64,000 nt of DNA, from the NCBI GenBank assembly GCA_963676335.1, contig OY781057.1, positions 1 to 64,000 of the forward strand. The letters are read 5' to 3'. This document shows positions 42,064 to 50,999 of the stretch, piece after piece. This DNA is from G963676335 sp963676335. Its GTDB lineage: Bacteria; Pseudomonadota; Alphaproteobacteria; Rickettsiales; Rickettsiaceae. Below the pieces are notes generated by a model that was not told where the DNA came from, made no database searches, and was given only the letters and a program-made list of their open reading frames with translations. Made by a program: the position numbers and the translations under genes. Numbering within the stretch: position 1 is the stretch's first letter; each line of letters begins with the position of its first letter.

Positions 42064-44154
42064 CTATATAATAACATTTATATCAATAAAATTTCTTGAT
42101 ATATTAGCTAATAAATTAAAAACATCTTCAATTAGATTATTTATTTTTTGTTTTATAATAATTTTATTAGAAGGAGTAACTTTAATTTTGTGTAAATTTT
42201 TCTCTATAAAATTTAGTACTAAATTATCATACGTTGAAGATTTAATGAACTTTAAAATAAAACCTTCTGGTCCTACGTCAAGTTGTTCAATTCCTATTTT
42301 TGCACATTTTTGTTTAATTTCCATTATAATTAACAAATTATGCAATTCCTCAGGGATTGATCCAAAACGATCTGTCATTTCATTATAAATATCATCAATA
42401 TCTTTTTTATTATTTAGAGCTCCGATACGTCTATATATACCTAATCTCAAAGCATTATCAGGAATATAATTTTCTGGTATGTATACAGCTAAACCTAAAT
42501 TTACACTTGAAGATACGTTCTGTAACTTATTTTTTTCAGTATCCATAATTTGAGATACTGCTTGTTCTAACATTTCTTGATACAATTCAACACCAATTTC
42601 TTTAACTTGACCAGATTGTTCAAATCCAATTAAATTACCATACCCTCTTATGTCTAAATCATAATTGGCTATCATAAATCCAGCTCCTAAATAATTAGCC
42701 TTTTCTAGTGCTTCAAATTTTTCACTTATATTTTTAGATTTCACAGTATTGCTAAAAAAATAAGCATATGCTTTTCTAGATCCTCTACCTATTCTACCAC
42801 GCAATTGATATAATTGACTCATACCAAGTTTTTCAGCTTTATCTACTATGATCGTATTTACATTGCTAATATCTAATCCTGACTCAACGATTGTAGTTGA
42901 GATCAACAAATCACATTTTTTGTAATAAACATCCAACATAACATTTTCTAAATCTTTCATTTGTCCATGTGCTGTTTTTATTTTTAATTCAGGTAATAAT
43001 TGTGTTAATTTGCTATAAGCTTCGTCTATATCTGCTATACGAGGACAAATATAAAAGCTTTGCCCATTCCTTTGAAATTCCAGCAATAGTGCATGTTTTA
43101 TGGTTTCTAAGTCATATTTTTGAACAATTATCTCAACAGGAAATCTATTTACTGGAGGAGTAGAAATGATACTAAGATCTCTTATGCCTGCTAAAGACAT
43201 CTGTAATGTTCTTGGTATAGGTGTCGCAGAAAGAGATAGTATATGTATATCTTCTTTGAGGTTTTGAAAGTGTTCTTTTTGCTTCACTCCAAAATGCTGC
43301 TCTTCATCAATAATTAATAAACTTAAATTTTTATAGCCAATATTTTGATTAAATAAAGCATGCGTTCCTATAATAATATCTACTTTTCCTTCTTTTATAA
43401 GAAGTTTATTTTGCTTTAATTCAGATTTATTAACCGCTCCTGATATTTCAACTATGTTTACATCAAAATTACTAAATCTTTTTTTAAAACTATGATAATG
43501 TTGTTTACATAATAATGTAGTTGGACAGATTACTATCACTTGTCTTTTTACAGAATATCCATATACAGATAAAAAAGCTGCTCTCATAGCAACTTCAGTC
43601 TTTCCAAACCCCACATCTCCACAGATTAAACGATTCATTAAACGTTCCGAAAATAAATCTTGTTCTACGTCATAGATAGCACTTGCCTGATCTTTAGTTT
43701 CTTTATACCCAAAATCAGAAATAAATGCATTATATAAATCAAAGTTTATTTTGATAGGCTCAACTTTAGTTAATTTTCGAAAAGTTGCCGTGTGAATAAT
43801 TGCGTCTGCAAATTCGAATATCACTTTTTTTTGATGCTCTTTTCGCTTTTGCCAAGAACTGCTTCCTAATTTATCTAATTTTACTGCATTTAAGCTATTT
43901 CCATAACCTTTTAAAAGATTTATATTTTCAACAGGAATAAATAGTTTATCATCCCCATAATAAAGTAATTTAACACAGTCATGTAACTGATTATTAATCA
44001 ATAATCTTTCAATTCCAACAAATTGACCAATTCCATAATCTTTATGTACTAAAAAATCTCCTATTTTTATACTCTCAATTTCAAATAAAATATCTCTCCA
44101 TTTTGCAAGAGGATTAGTAGATTGAGAATAAGCGGTTGATAAATTAGAATTCAT
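42064..44154 (-). CDS. mfd: N-terminally truncated transcription-repair coupling factor Mfd
   Basis: The 696-residue protein starts at the CarD-like RNA-polymerase-interacting domain (IGDFLVHKDYGIGQFVGIER, residues 32-51). It keeps the RecG-like translocase: Walker A CGDVGFGKTEVAMRAAF, DEEQ box LIIDEEQHFGVKQKEH, SATPIPRT and QLRGRIGRG. The TRCF C-terminal domain (near IYNEMTDRFGSIPEELHNLL) is also present. Full-length Mfd has about 1100-1150 residues; the missing part is the UvrB-homology module that contacts UvrA. No N-terminal remnant lies upstream (mlaF is 18 bp away). The protein may still push stalled polymerase but should not recruit UvrA directly. Confidence 0.9.
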   Translation of the reverse strand: MNSNLSTAYSQSTNPLAKWRDILFEIESIKIGDFLVHKDYGIGQFVGIERLLINNQLHDCVKLLYYGDDKLFIPVENINLLKGYGNSLNAVKLDKLGSSSWQKRKEHQKKVIFEFADAIIHTATFRKLTKVEPIKINFDLYNAFISDFGYKETKDQASAIYDVEQDLFSERLMNRLICGDVGFGKTEVAMRAAFLSVYGYSVKRQVIVICPTTLLCKQHYHSFKKRFSNFDVNIVEISGAVNKSELKQNKLLIKEGKVDIIIGTHALFNQNIGYKNLSLLIIDEEQHFGVKQKEHFQNLKEDIHILSLSATPIPRTLQMSLAGIRDLSIISTPPVNRFPVEIIVQKYDLETIKHALLLEFQRNGQSFYICPRIADIDEAYSKLTQLLPELKIKTAHGQMKDLENVMLDVYYKKCDLLISTTIVESGLDISNVNTIIVDKAEKLGMSQLYQLRGRIGRGSRKAYAYFFSNTVKSKNISEKFEALEKANYLGAGFMIANYDLDIRGYGNLIGFEQSGQVKEIGVELYQEMLEQAVSQIMDTEKNKLQNVSSSVNLGLAVYIPENYIPDNALRLGIYRRIGALNNKKDIDDIYNEMTDRFGSIPEELHNLLIIMEIKQKCAKIGIEQLDVGPEGFILKFIKSSTYDNLVLNFIEKNLHKIKVTPSNKIIIKQKINNLIEDVFNLLANISRNFIDINVII

Positions 44155-44172
44155 TTGCTAAATTTTGAAAAA

Positions 44173-44937
44173 TTAAAATGATTTACATGGAGCAACAAAT
44201 TTCTTGACATAAAAATTATCAGTTGTATAAAGATTTTCTTTGCTATCATGCCAAACAATTTTCCCTTCATGAAGCAAAGCAATACTATTAGCAATATAAT
44301 ATGCACTGTTAATATCATGTGTAATTGTAATCGTTGTTATTCCAAGATCTTTATGTATCTTAATAATTAATTCGTTTATTACATTTGCCATAATAGGATC
44401 TAATCCAGTTGTTGGTTCATCAAAAAATATAATTTCAGGATTTATAGCAATTGCCCTAGCTAAAGAAACGCGCTTTTGCATTCCTCCAGATAATTCAGAT
44501 GAATATAAATTTAAAATTTTTTCTGATAATCCGACACTTTCTAATTTTTTTATAGCTAACTCTTTTACTTGAGTTGAATTTAAATTGTATAGCCTCTTAG
44601 CAAAGAAAGTAACATTTTCTAGTATAGTTAGTGAATCAAACAAAGCTCCAGATTGAAATAAAAAACCACACTTACTAAGTAATTTAAATCGTTTTTGTAA
44701 TGGCAAATTAACTATATTTTCTCCATCTAAATAAATCTCTCCTCTATCAGGCTTAAACAAACCTATTATTGTTTTAATTAATACAGACTTTCCTGACCCA
44801 GAGCTTCCTAAAATTACTAAAGATTCATTTTTTTTTACTTCTAAATTTACTCCTTCTAATATTTTAAAAGTGTTAAAACTTTTATGCAAATCCTGTATTA
44901 AAATTTTAGTATTATTATTTTCCATTTTATAAATCAA
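44173..44937 (-). CDS. mlaF: Phospholipid ABC transporter ATPase MlaF
   Basis: ATPase of the Mla system that moves phospholipid between membranes. The 254 residues include Walker A GSSGSGKSVLIKTI, signature LSGGMQKRVSLARAI, Walker B IIFFDEPTTGLDP and the switch THD in ITITHDI. The start may be M5 (MENNN). It overlaps the upstream permease gene by 11 bp. No mlaD, mlaC or mlaB follows, so the remaining parts are elsewhere or lost. Confidence 0.93.
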   Translation of the reverse strand: MIYKMENNNTKILIQDLHKSFNTFKILEGVNLEVKKNESLVILGSSGSGKSVLIKTIIGLFKPDRGEIYLDGENIVNLPLQKRFKLLSKCGFLFQSGALFDSLTILENVTFFAKRLYNLNSTQVKELAIKKLESVGLSEKILNLYSSELSGGMQKRVSLARAIAINPEIIFFDEPTTGLDPIMANVINELIIKIHKDLGITTITITHDINSAYYIANSIALLHEGKIVWHDSKENLYTTDNFYVKKFVAPCKSF

Positions 44938-45736
44938 AAAACAATGCTGTAATTAAAAAATTAGTTAATAAAACCATAATTGAAGAATATACCACTGCAG
45001 CAGTTGTAGCATAACCAACACCTTTAGCCCCATTAGTGCAATTATATCCATGAAAACAACTAAGGGTAGATATAAATAACCCAAAAACAGCAGCTTTAAC
45101 TAAACCTGAAATAACGTCTATACTTTTTAAATACTTTAATGTATTAGAAATGTAATTATATTCATTAAATCCTAATTTAAAAACACTAATTAAATATCCC
45201 CCTAATACACCTATTATATCTGCTACTAATACTAAACAAGGAAGTACTAGTACGGTTGCAATGATACGAGGGGTTACTAAATATTTTATTGAATCTGTTG
45301 CTAAAGCATATAATGCATCAATCTGTTCTGTAACACGCATAGTCCCTATTTCTGCAGCAATTGAAGCACCAACTCTTCCAGACACCATTAAACCAGCTAA
45401 TACTGGGCCTAATTCTCTAGTAAGAGATATCACAACTACAGTTGGTATAGAACTTTCAGCAGAAAATCTAGCAAACCCTACATAGGTTTGTAATGCCAAT
45501 ACCGCTCCAGAAAATATTGCAGTCATCCCTACTACTGGCAAAGAATAATACCCAATAAAAATTATATTATTTAAAATTAACCGAGGATAAAATGGAGGGG
45601 TAAAAATACCTATGATAGCTTTAAACATAAAGATAAAAACTTGTCCTATCTCTCCTAGAAATTGAAGTGCTTGCTTACCTATTTTATTCACTATTTTTAC
45701 AAAAAAATTAGCAAATATGCATTTACACATAATCAT
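44927..45736 (-). CDS. mlaE: Phospholipid ABC transporter permease MlaE
   Basis: Inner-membrane permease, 269 residues with five or six helices. Landmarks are ALQTYVGFARFSAESSIPTV, ELGPVLAGLMVSGRVGASIA and EIGTMRVTEQIDALYALATD, all highly conserved in the MlaE/TTG2B family. It forms a two-gene unit with mlaF. dsbB follows upstream-wise with a 75-bp AT-rich gap. Confidence 0.94.
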   Translation of the reverse strand: MIMCKCIFANFFVKIVNKIGKQALQFLGEIGQVFIFMFKAIIGIFTPPFYPRLILNNIIFIGYYSLPVVGMTAIFSGAVLALQTYVGFARFSAESSIPTVVVISLTRELGPVLAGLMVSGRVGASIAAEIGTMRVTEQIDALYALATDSIKYLVTPRIIATVLVLPCLVLVADIIGVLGGYLISVFKLGFNEYNYISNTLKYLKSIDVISGLVKAAVFGLFISTLSCFHGYNCTNGAKGVGYATTAAVVYSSIMVLLTNFLITALFFDL

Positions 45737-45811
45737 TTAGCATAAAAAAAATTAACATGTTTTTTATATTATCTCTCTTTATATCACTATATAAGCTTTT
45801 TTTATATATTT

Positions 45812-46330
45812 TTATTTAATAACTAAATTTTTATACTTAAATATATAAAAAATACCAATTAATAACATTAAATTTGATAATAAATTCCACTCTGCGAATG
45901 ATAATGACAAAATTTTAAAAGGAGGTTGCGCACAATTAGCTTTATTGTTAGAGTATAGAATGTTCCTTAGATCTTCGATACTGATATTAGGCAATAGCTC
46001 GGAATTTCCTTTGCACATTTCTGTTGGTTCTAATAACCCATGCTCAAGAGCGACATGGTAACTAGAGAGAATTACATTAGCAATAAAAAATATTACAATC
46101 ATTCCAATAGATAATTTAGCATATTTTTTAAAAACAATTCCAAATAAAGATGTAAAAATCATGCAATAATAAGGGATACGTTCTAAAAAACACATGGCAC
46201 AAGGGATAAATCCTAACACATGCTGTGTAAATAAAGCTGTACTAGTAGCAGTAATAGCGATTCCTAAAAATAAAAATAAAAAATTATTCAGAGTTAAATA
46301 CAGTATTATAATTTTATAAAGTTTACACAT
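45812..46330 (-). CDS. dsbB: Disulfide bond formation protein DsbB
   Basis: Four-helix membrane enzyme that oxidises DsbA with quinone. The 172-residue protein has the redox pair in FIPCAMCFLERIPYY between TM1 and TM2 and a second pair in the large periplasmic loop (EMCKGNSE and NKANCAQPP). Helices end near residue 165. It is divergent from tolB. Sequence is divergent but the cysteine pattern is right. Confidence 0.88.
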   Translation of the reverse strand: MCKLYKIIILYLTLNNFLFLFLGIAITATSTALFTQHVLGFIPCAMCFLERIPYYCMIFTSLFGIVFKKYAKLSIGMIVIFFIANVILSSYHVALEHGLLEPTEMCKGNSELLPNISIEDLRNILYSNNKANCAQPPFKILSLSFAEWNLLSNLMLLIGIFYIFKYKNLVIK

Positions 46331-46414
46331 AGCATTATCTATACTTTAGGAAAAATAGTTTGTATTTTAGATATATTATAAATAAGCTTTTATTAAATTT
46401 ATATATTTGTTGAT

Positions 46415-47734
46415 ATGAAAAAAAGTATTTTATTATGGACAATATTGTTTTTATTCCCTGTATTACAGGTAATAGCTATTGAAAATATATATATAACAAG
46501 AGGTATATCTGAAAATATTCCTATTGCAATAAATTATTTTGAAACCGATGGCGCCGGAAGCAATAGAATTGCTAGTAGCATTAATACTATTATAAATAAT
46601 GATCTAACAAATTGTGGTTTATTTCGTATTATTTCTCCAGCTGCTTTTATTGAAAAAAAACGAGGAACAGTATATTTTCCATTGTTTTCAGCTTGGAAGC
46701 AAATTAATGCTACATTATTGTTAAATGGATCAATACGTAAAATTAAGGAAGACAGATACGAAGTCAGCTTTATTTTATGGGATGTTTTGATGGGAAAAGA
46801 TATAATAGGTCAAATTTTTGAAACAAATACTAATTCATTACGTCGAGTTGCTCATAAAATCGCTGATAAAATATATGAGCGTATGACTGGAGATATTGGT
46901 TATTTTGATACTAGAATAGCATATATATCAGAAAGTGGTCCAATGAATAAAAGAATAAGAAAATTAGCTATTATGGATCAAGACGGAGCAAATCATCATT
47001 TTCTTACTGATGGAAAAAACATAGTATTGACTCCTAGATTTTCTCCCAAAGGAGATAGGATACTTTATCTTTCTTATAGAAATCGTACTCCTCAAGTATA
47101 TATGCGTAACCTGTATACAGGAAAAGACATTTTGATAGGAACTTTTCCAGGAATGTCATTTGCTCCAAAATTTTCACCAGATGGAAGTAAAGCTTTAATG
47201 TCCATAGCACGTAATGGCGCTACAAATATTATAGAAATTAATTTAAGAGCTATGAAAGTCACTAAATTAACAGATAATATTGCAATAAACACTTCTCCTA
47301 GTTATTCCCCAGATGGTAAATCCATAGTGTTTAATTCAGATCGTAGTGGTAGTAGGCAATTATATACAATGAATAGTGATGGATCTAATGTTCAAAGGAT
47401 CAGCTTTGGAAATGGAGTATATGCAACCCCAGTATGGAGCCCTACTGGAAATGATATTGCATTTACAAAAATTACTAGAAACTTCGGATTTATTATTGGA
47501 GTAATGAAACCAAATGGATCAGAAGAACGTTTAATCGCTAAAGGATATTTGGTTGAAGGCCCTACTTTTTCGCCCAATGGAAGGATGATAATGTATACCA
47601 AAGAAGATATTCCTCAAGGAAAAAACAAAGGGAAATCTAAAATTTATATGATAGATATTGGAGGATTCAGTGAACGAGAAGTACGAACCCCTCAAGATGC
47701 CTCAGATCCAGATTGGTCTTTCTTACTGGATTAA
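46415..47734 (+). CDS. tolB: Tol-Pal system protein TolB
   Basis: Periplasmic beta-propeller of the Tol-Pal complex for outer membrane constriction. Signal peptide residues 1-21. The N-terminal domain (to about 160) includes NCGLFRIISPAAFI. The six-bladed propeller has repeated PSYSPDGKSIVFNSDRSG, PRFSPKGDRILYLS and VWSPTGNDIAFTK segments. Length 439 is normal. It is followed by ruvA (4-bp gap) and ruvB, not by pal, an unusual order. Confidence 0.95.
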   Translation: MKKSILLWTILFLFPVLQVIAIENIYITRGISENIPIAINYFETDGAGSNRIASSINTIINNDLTNCGLFRIISPAAFIEKKRGTVYFPLFSAWKQINATLLLNGSIRKIKEDRYEVSFILWDVLMGKDIIGQIFETNTNSLRRVAHKIADKIYERMTGDIGYFDTRIAYISESGPMNKRIRKLAIMDQDGANHHFLTDGKNIVLTPRFSPKGDRILYLSYRNRTPQVYMRNLYTGKDILIGTFPGMSFAPKFSPDGSKALMSIARNGATNIIEINLRAMKVTKLTDNIAINTSPSYSPDGKSIVFNSDRSGSRQLYTMNSDGSNVQRISFGNGVYATPVWSPTGNDIAFTKITRNFGFIIGVMKPNGSEERLIAKGYLVEGPTFSPNGRMIMYTKEDIPQGKNKGKSKIYMIDIGGFSEREVRTPQDASDPDWSFLLD

Positions 47735-47738
47735 ATAA

Positions 47739-48323
47739 ATGATAGGAAAATTAACTGGAGTTATTTCAAGTATTGATTCTAGTATTATTCTTTTGGAAGT
47801 TAATGGAGTAGGTTATGAAGTACATTGTTCTAAACAAATTCTTTCAGTTTTAAAAATAGGAAATAATCTCTCATTAATTATTGTTACTCATATGAGAGAA
47901 AATAATATTCAATTATTTGGATTTAATAATAATAATGAAAAAAATGCATTTTTATTATTACAATCAGTTACTGGCGTAGGGCCTAAATTAGCATTAACTA
48001 TATTAGACTATATTATACCAGAAAATTTAGAAAAAACCATATTATTCAAAGAACATAAGAATTTTAAAATAGTCCCTGGCGTAGGAAGCAAATTAGCTGA
48101 CAGAATAATTTTAGAACTGAGTAATAAAACTATTTGTATTCACAAAACTGAAAACGATGTTAGTAAATCCTACTATGATGCTAATTTTGAAGAAGCTATT
48201 ACTGCATTGATAAATTTAGGTTTACCTAGAAACGAAGTAATAAACCGTTTAAAATCATCAACAAATAATCTAGATAAATATAGTACAGAAGATTTAATTA
48301 AATTAGCTTTACAACATAAATGA
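47739..48323 (+). CDS. ruvA: Holliday junction DNA helicase subunit RuvA
   Basis: Tetrameric junction-binding protein. The 194-residue protein has an OB fold (IGKLTGVISSIDSSIILLEV), a helix-hairpin-helix region (SVTGVGPKLALTILDYI and VPGVGSKLADRIILEL) and the C-terminal RuvB-contact domain (EEAITALINLGLPRNEVI). It overlaps ruvB by 4 bp. The acidic pin residues cannot be verified by eye. Confidence 0.95.
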   Translation: MIGKLTGVISSIDSSIILLEVNGVGYEVHCSKQILSVLKIGNNLSLIIVTHMRENNIQLFGFNNNNEKNAFLLLQSVTGVGPKLALTILDYIIPENLEKTILFKEHKNFKIVPGVGSKLADRIILELSNKTICIHKTENDVSKSYYDANFEEAITALINLGLPRNEVINRLKSSTNNLDKYSTEDLIKLALQHK

Positions 48324-49312
48324 ATGTATTAACTAGTCCTAAAAATCAACAACACGATCAAGAGATATTATCTTTACGACCTAAATTATTATCTGAATTA
48401 ATCGGACAAAATCAGATTAAACAAAATTTATCGATTTTTATAAACGCTGCTAAATTTAGAAAAGAGACTTTAGACCATACGTTATTATATGGGCCTCCCG
48501 GCTTAGGAAAAACTACCATCGCTCAAATAATTGCAGTTGAAATGCAAGCAAATTTTAAAACCACTGCTGGTCCAGTTCTTTCTAAACCTGCAGACTTAGC
48601 AGCAATTTTAACAAATCTACAAGATTTTGATGTTTTATTTATCGATGAAATTCATAGATTAAATGTAACTTTAGAGGAAATTTTATACTCAGCTATGGAA
48701 GACTTCGCATTAGATATTCTTATTGGAGAAGGACCTTCAGCTAGGACTATGAGAATAAATTTGCCTAAATTTACTTTGATTGGAGCAACTACAAGATTAG
48801 GTTTATTAAGTAATGCTTTAAGGGATAGATTTGGTATTCCATTAAGAATAGATTTTTATAATTCAAAAGAATTAACTGATATAGTAAAACGCGGAGCTAA
48901 AATGATGTCCATTCAAATTAATCAAGAAGGAGCTGAAGAAATAGCGCAACGCTCTCGGGGAACCCCACGTATTACATTAAGACTTCTAAGAAGAGTAAGA
49001 GATTTTGCTATAAATCAAAATAAAGATCTTATAGACCAAAAAATTGTTGATTTTGCCCTGAATCAATTAGAAGTAGACAAATCAGGCCTTGACAGCAATG
49101 ATTATCGCTATTTGAAATTTATATCTGATCATTATAATGGAGGCCCTGTTGGTATTGAAACTATTGCTGCAGCATTAGCAGAACAACGAGATGCTATAGA
49201 AGAAACTATAGAACCATATCTAATCCAAATCGGATTTGTTCAACGTACGCCTCGAGGTCGAGTGCTAAGCTTTAATGCTTATCAATATTTAACAAATAGA
49301 ACTAAAGAATAA
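48320..49312 (+). CDS. ruvB: Holliday junction branch migration ATPase RuvB
   Basis: Hexameric motor that drives branch migration. The 330 residues include LRPKLLSELIGQNQIKQNL, Walker A GPPGLGKTTIAQII, Walker B FIDEIHRLN, sensor IGATTRLGLLSNALRDRFG and the winged helix DAIEETIEPYLIQIGFVQRT. ATG overlaps the ruvA stop. An inverted-repeat copy lies directly downstream. Normal length and motifs. Confidence 0.97.
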   Translation: MNVLTSPKNQQHDQEILSLRPKLLSELIGQNQIKQNLSIFINAAKFRKETLDHTLLYGPPGLGKTTIAQIIAVEMQANFKTTAGPVLSKPADLAAILTNLQDFDVLFIDEIHRLNVTLEEILYSAMEDFALDILIGEGPSARTMRINLPKFTLIGATTRLGLLSNALRDRFGIPLRIDFYNSKELTDIVKRGAKMMSIQINQEGAEEIAQRSRGTPRITLRLLRRVRDFAINQNKDLIDQKIVDFALNQLEVDKSGLDSNDYRYLKFISDHYNGGPVGIETIAAALAEQRDAIEETIEPYLIQIGFVQRTPRGRVLSFNAYQYLTNRTKE

Positions 49313-49387
49313 TCTTACACTTTCTTATCGTAAATCAAGTTAATGAATCCATAAATTTTTATAGTATATACTGTCTTTCCTTAAAAA

Positions 49388-49530
49388 ATTGGCAGATAAA
49401 GTAAAACTTCGAAAGGAGCAAGAAGTTGCAAAATCGAGCAGCGGAGTGTGATTAAACGCACATGAGCATCGCAGAATTTTGTGAACGTGAACCAGAACGT
49501 AGACCAACTTTTGAAGTTTGACGAGTATAT
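49388..49530. repeat. Inverted-repeat element, divergent copy 3 (reversed)
   Basis: Between ruvB and the kinase gene. The right end (acttttgaagtttgacgagtat) corresponds to the reverse complement of the left end of copies 1 and 2. Internal pieces also match in reverse order: ggagcaagaagttgc, then cagcggagtg, cacatgagcatcgcag and gaacgtag. The left end is poorly preserved. It ends one base before the kinase stop codon. An old, eroded member of the family. Confidence 0.55.
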
Positions 49531-50982
49531 TCACAATGGAAATGTAAGAATAACCGTTGTTCCCTTCCCTTCAACGCTTTTAATATTAAATGTTCCTCGC
49601 ATCAATTCAGTTAATTTTTTGCTTAATGGAATCCCTAATCCACTTCCACTATATTTTTTATTAAGGCTATGATCAACTTGTTCAAATCCTGATAAAATTT
49701 TAGGAATATCTCTTTCTGCAATTCCTATACCACTATCTTGAATTTTAATTATTGCTAATTTTTGCAATAAATCTAACGACAGATCTATTATAATCGATCC
49801 TTTATCAGTAAATTTTATAGCATTACTGACTATATTAATTAATATTTGTTTGAATCTTTTAGTATCTATTTTGATAATTATTTTTTCTACAGGTATTTGT
49901 ATATTTATTTTGATGTTCTTTTCAAGAGCTTGTTGTTCGAGCATTTTAATAGAAGAAGAAATACTCCTATTAAGGTCGACTTCTATTAAATTGATTTTTA
50001 ATTTTTCAACACTAATTTTGGAAAGATCTAAAATATCATTAATTATATTTAATAAATCTTTACCAGAAGTATTAATATTTGATATATAATCCAAATATTT
50101 TTCATTTTCTATCTTTCCATAAATTTGCGATAGTATCATATCTGAAAATCCTATAATTACATTAAGAGGGGTTCGAAGTTCATGTGTAATATTAGCAAAA
50201 AACTGCATCCTCTCAAAATTTTCTATTTCAACATTATTTTTAACTTTTTTAAGATATTGCTTAGCAATAATTTCATTACTTATAATTTTGTTAGCGTGAT
50301 TGAAATAAAATAGCAATAACATTAAGGCAATAAACAATATTACCATGGAAACAATTAACGCTTGATTTGATATCTGATCTATTATTTTCCATTCTTGCGA
50401 AAAATCACTAATAATTTCTAAAACTCCATCTATTACAAAATCTGTAAAATTATTGTCTATAATAGGAATGTAACTAATTAATAAATTAGAATTTAAAAAA
50501 ATAGAATATGTGCTTTTTCCTGAAAAAGCCATTTCTAACCCTTGTTCTTGATACAAAAAATTTTTTAAAAAAAATTGATCAATAAATGATTTCACTTTAT
50601 TGTACATATTTAAATCATTAATTGGTAAAAACGGATTATTGATATTGGAATATAAAAACTTATTTCCTTGGGGGTCATATAAATTAACTTGTAAATAGGA
50701 AAATTGTTTAAAATAATTAGTAGAATCTTTTATAAATTTGTCAGAATAAATACTATTAATCCCCTTAATTCTACCAGCTTTTTCCAAAATATTAATTGCT
50801 TCTTTGTTTTCATTCCAAATACGTAGTTGATAAATTTCAGCAAATTTCCTGTGATTTTTAACTATTTCGGGAATAATTGTTTGCTTAAAAACAATATACT
50901 TATATGAAATACAATTTATTATTAATAAAATAAAGAGAACACAAAAAACAATAATAATATTTCTTTTGAAAGAAAACATCAT
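49531..50982 (-). CDS. Sensor histidine kinase (PleC/DivJ-like)
   Basis: A 483-residue membrane sensor. Two helices (residues 7-27 and about 210-230) flank a periplasmic sensor region of about 180 residues. The kinase core has the phosphorylated histidine in FFANITHELRTPLNVIIGFS (near residue 267), the N box NIVSNAIKFTDKG, G1 IKIQDSGIGIAERD and G2 GSGLGIPLSKKL. The H-box sequence is of the PleC/DivJ type of alphaproteobacteria. No response regulator is adjacent, so it is an orphan kinase. It is divergent from a FliK-like gene, with 17 bp between starts. The shared gap suggests coupled control of both. Confidence 0.92.
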   Translation of the reverse strand: MMFSFKRNIIIVFCVLFILLIINCISYKYIVFKQTIIPEIVKNHRKFAEIYQLRIWNENKEAINILEKAGRIKGINSIYSDKFIKDSTNYFKQFSYLQVNLYDPQGNKFLYSNINNPFLPINDLNMYNKVKSFIDQFFLKNFLYQEQGLEMAFSGKSTYSIFLNSNLLISYIPIIDNNFTDFVIDGVLEIISDFSQEWKIIDQISNQALIVSMVILFIALMLLLFYFNHANKIISNEIIAKQYLKKVKNNVEIENFERMQFFANITHELRTPLNVIIGFSDMILSQIYGKIENEKYLDYISNINTSGKDLLNIINDILDLSKISVEKLKINLIEVDLNRSISSSIKMLEQQALEKNIKINIQIPVEKIIIKIDTKRFKQILINIVSNAIKFTDKGSIIIDLSLDLLQKLAIIKIQDSGIGIAERDIPKILSGFEQVDHSLNKKYSGSGLGIPLSKKLTELMRGTFNIKSVEGKGTTVILTFPL

Positions 50983-50999
50983 ACCAACATTAATAATAT

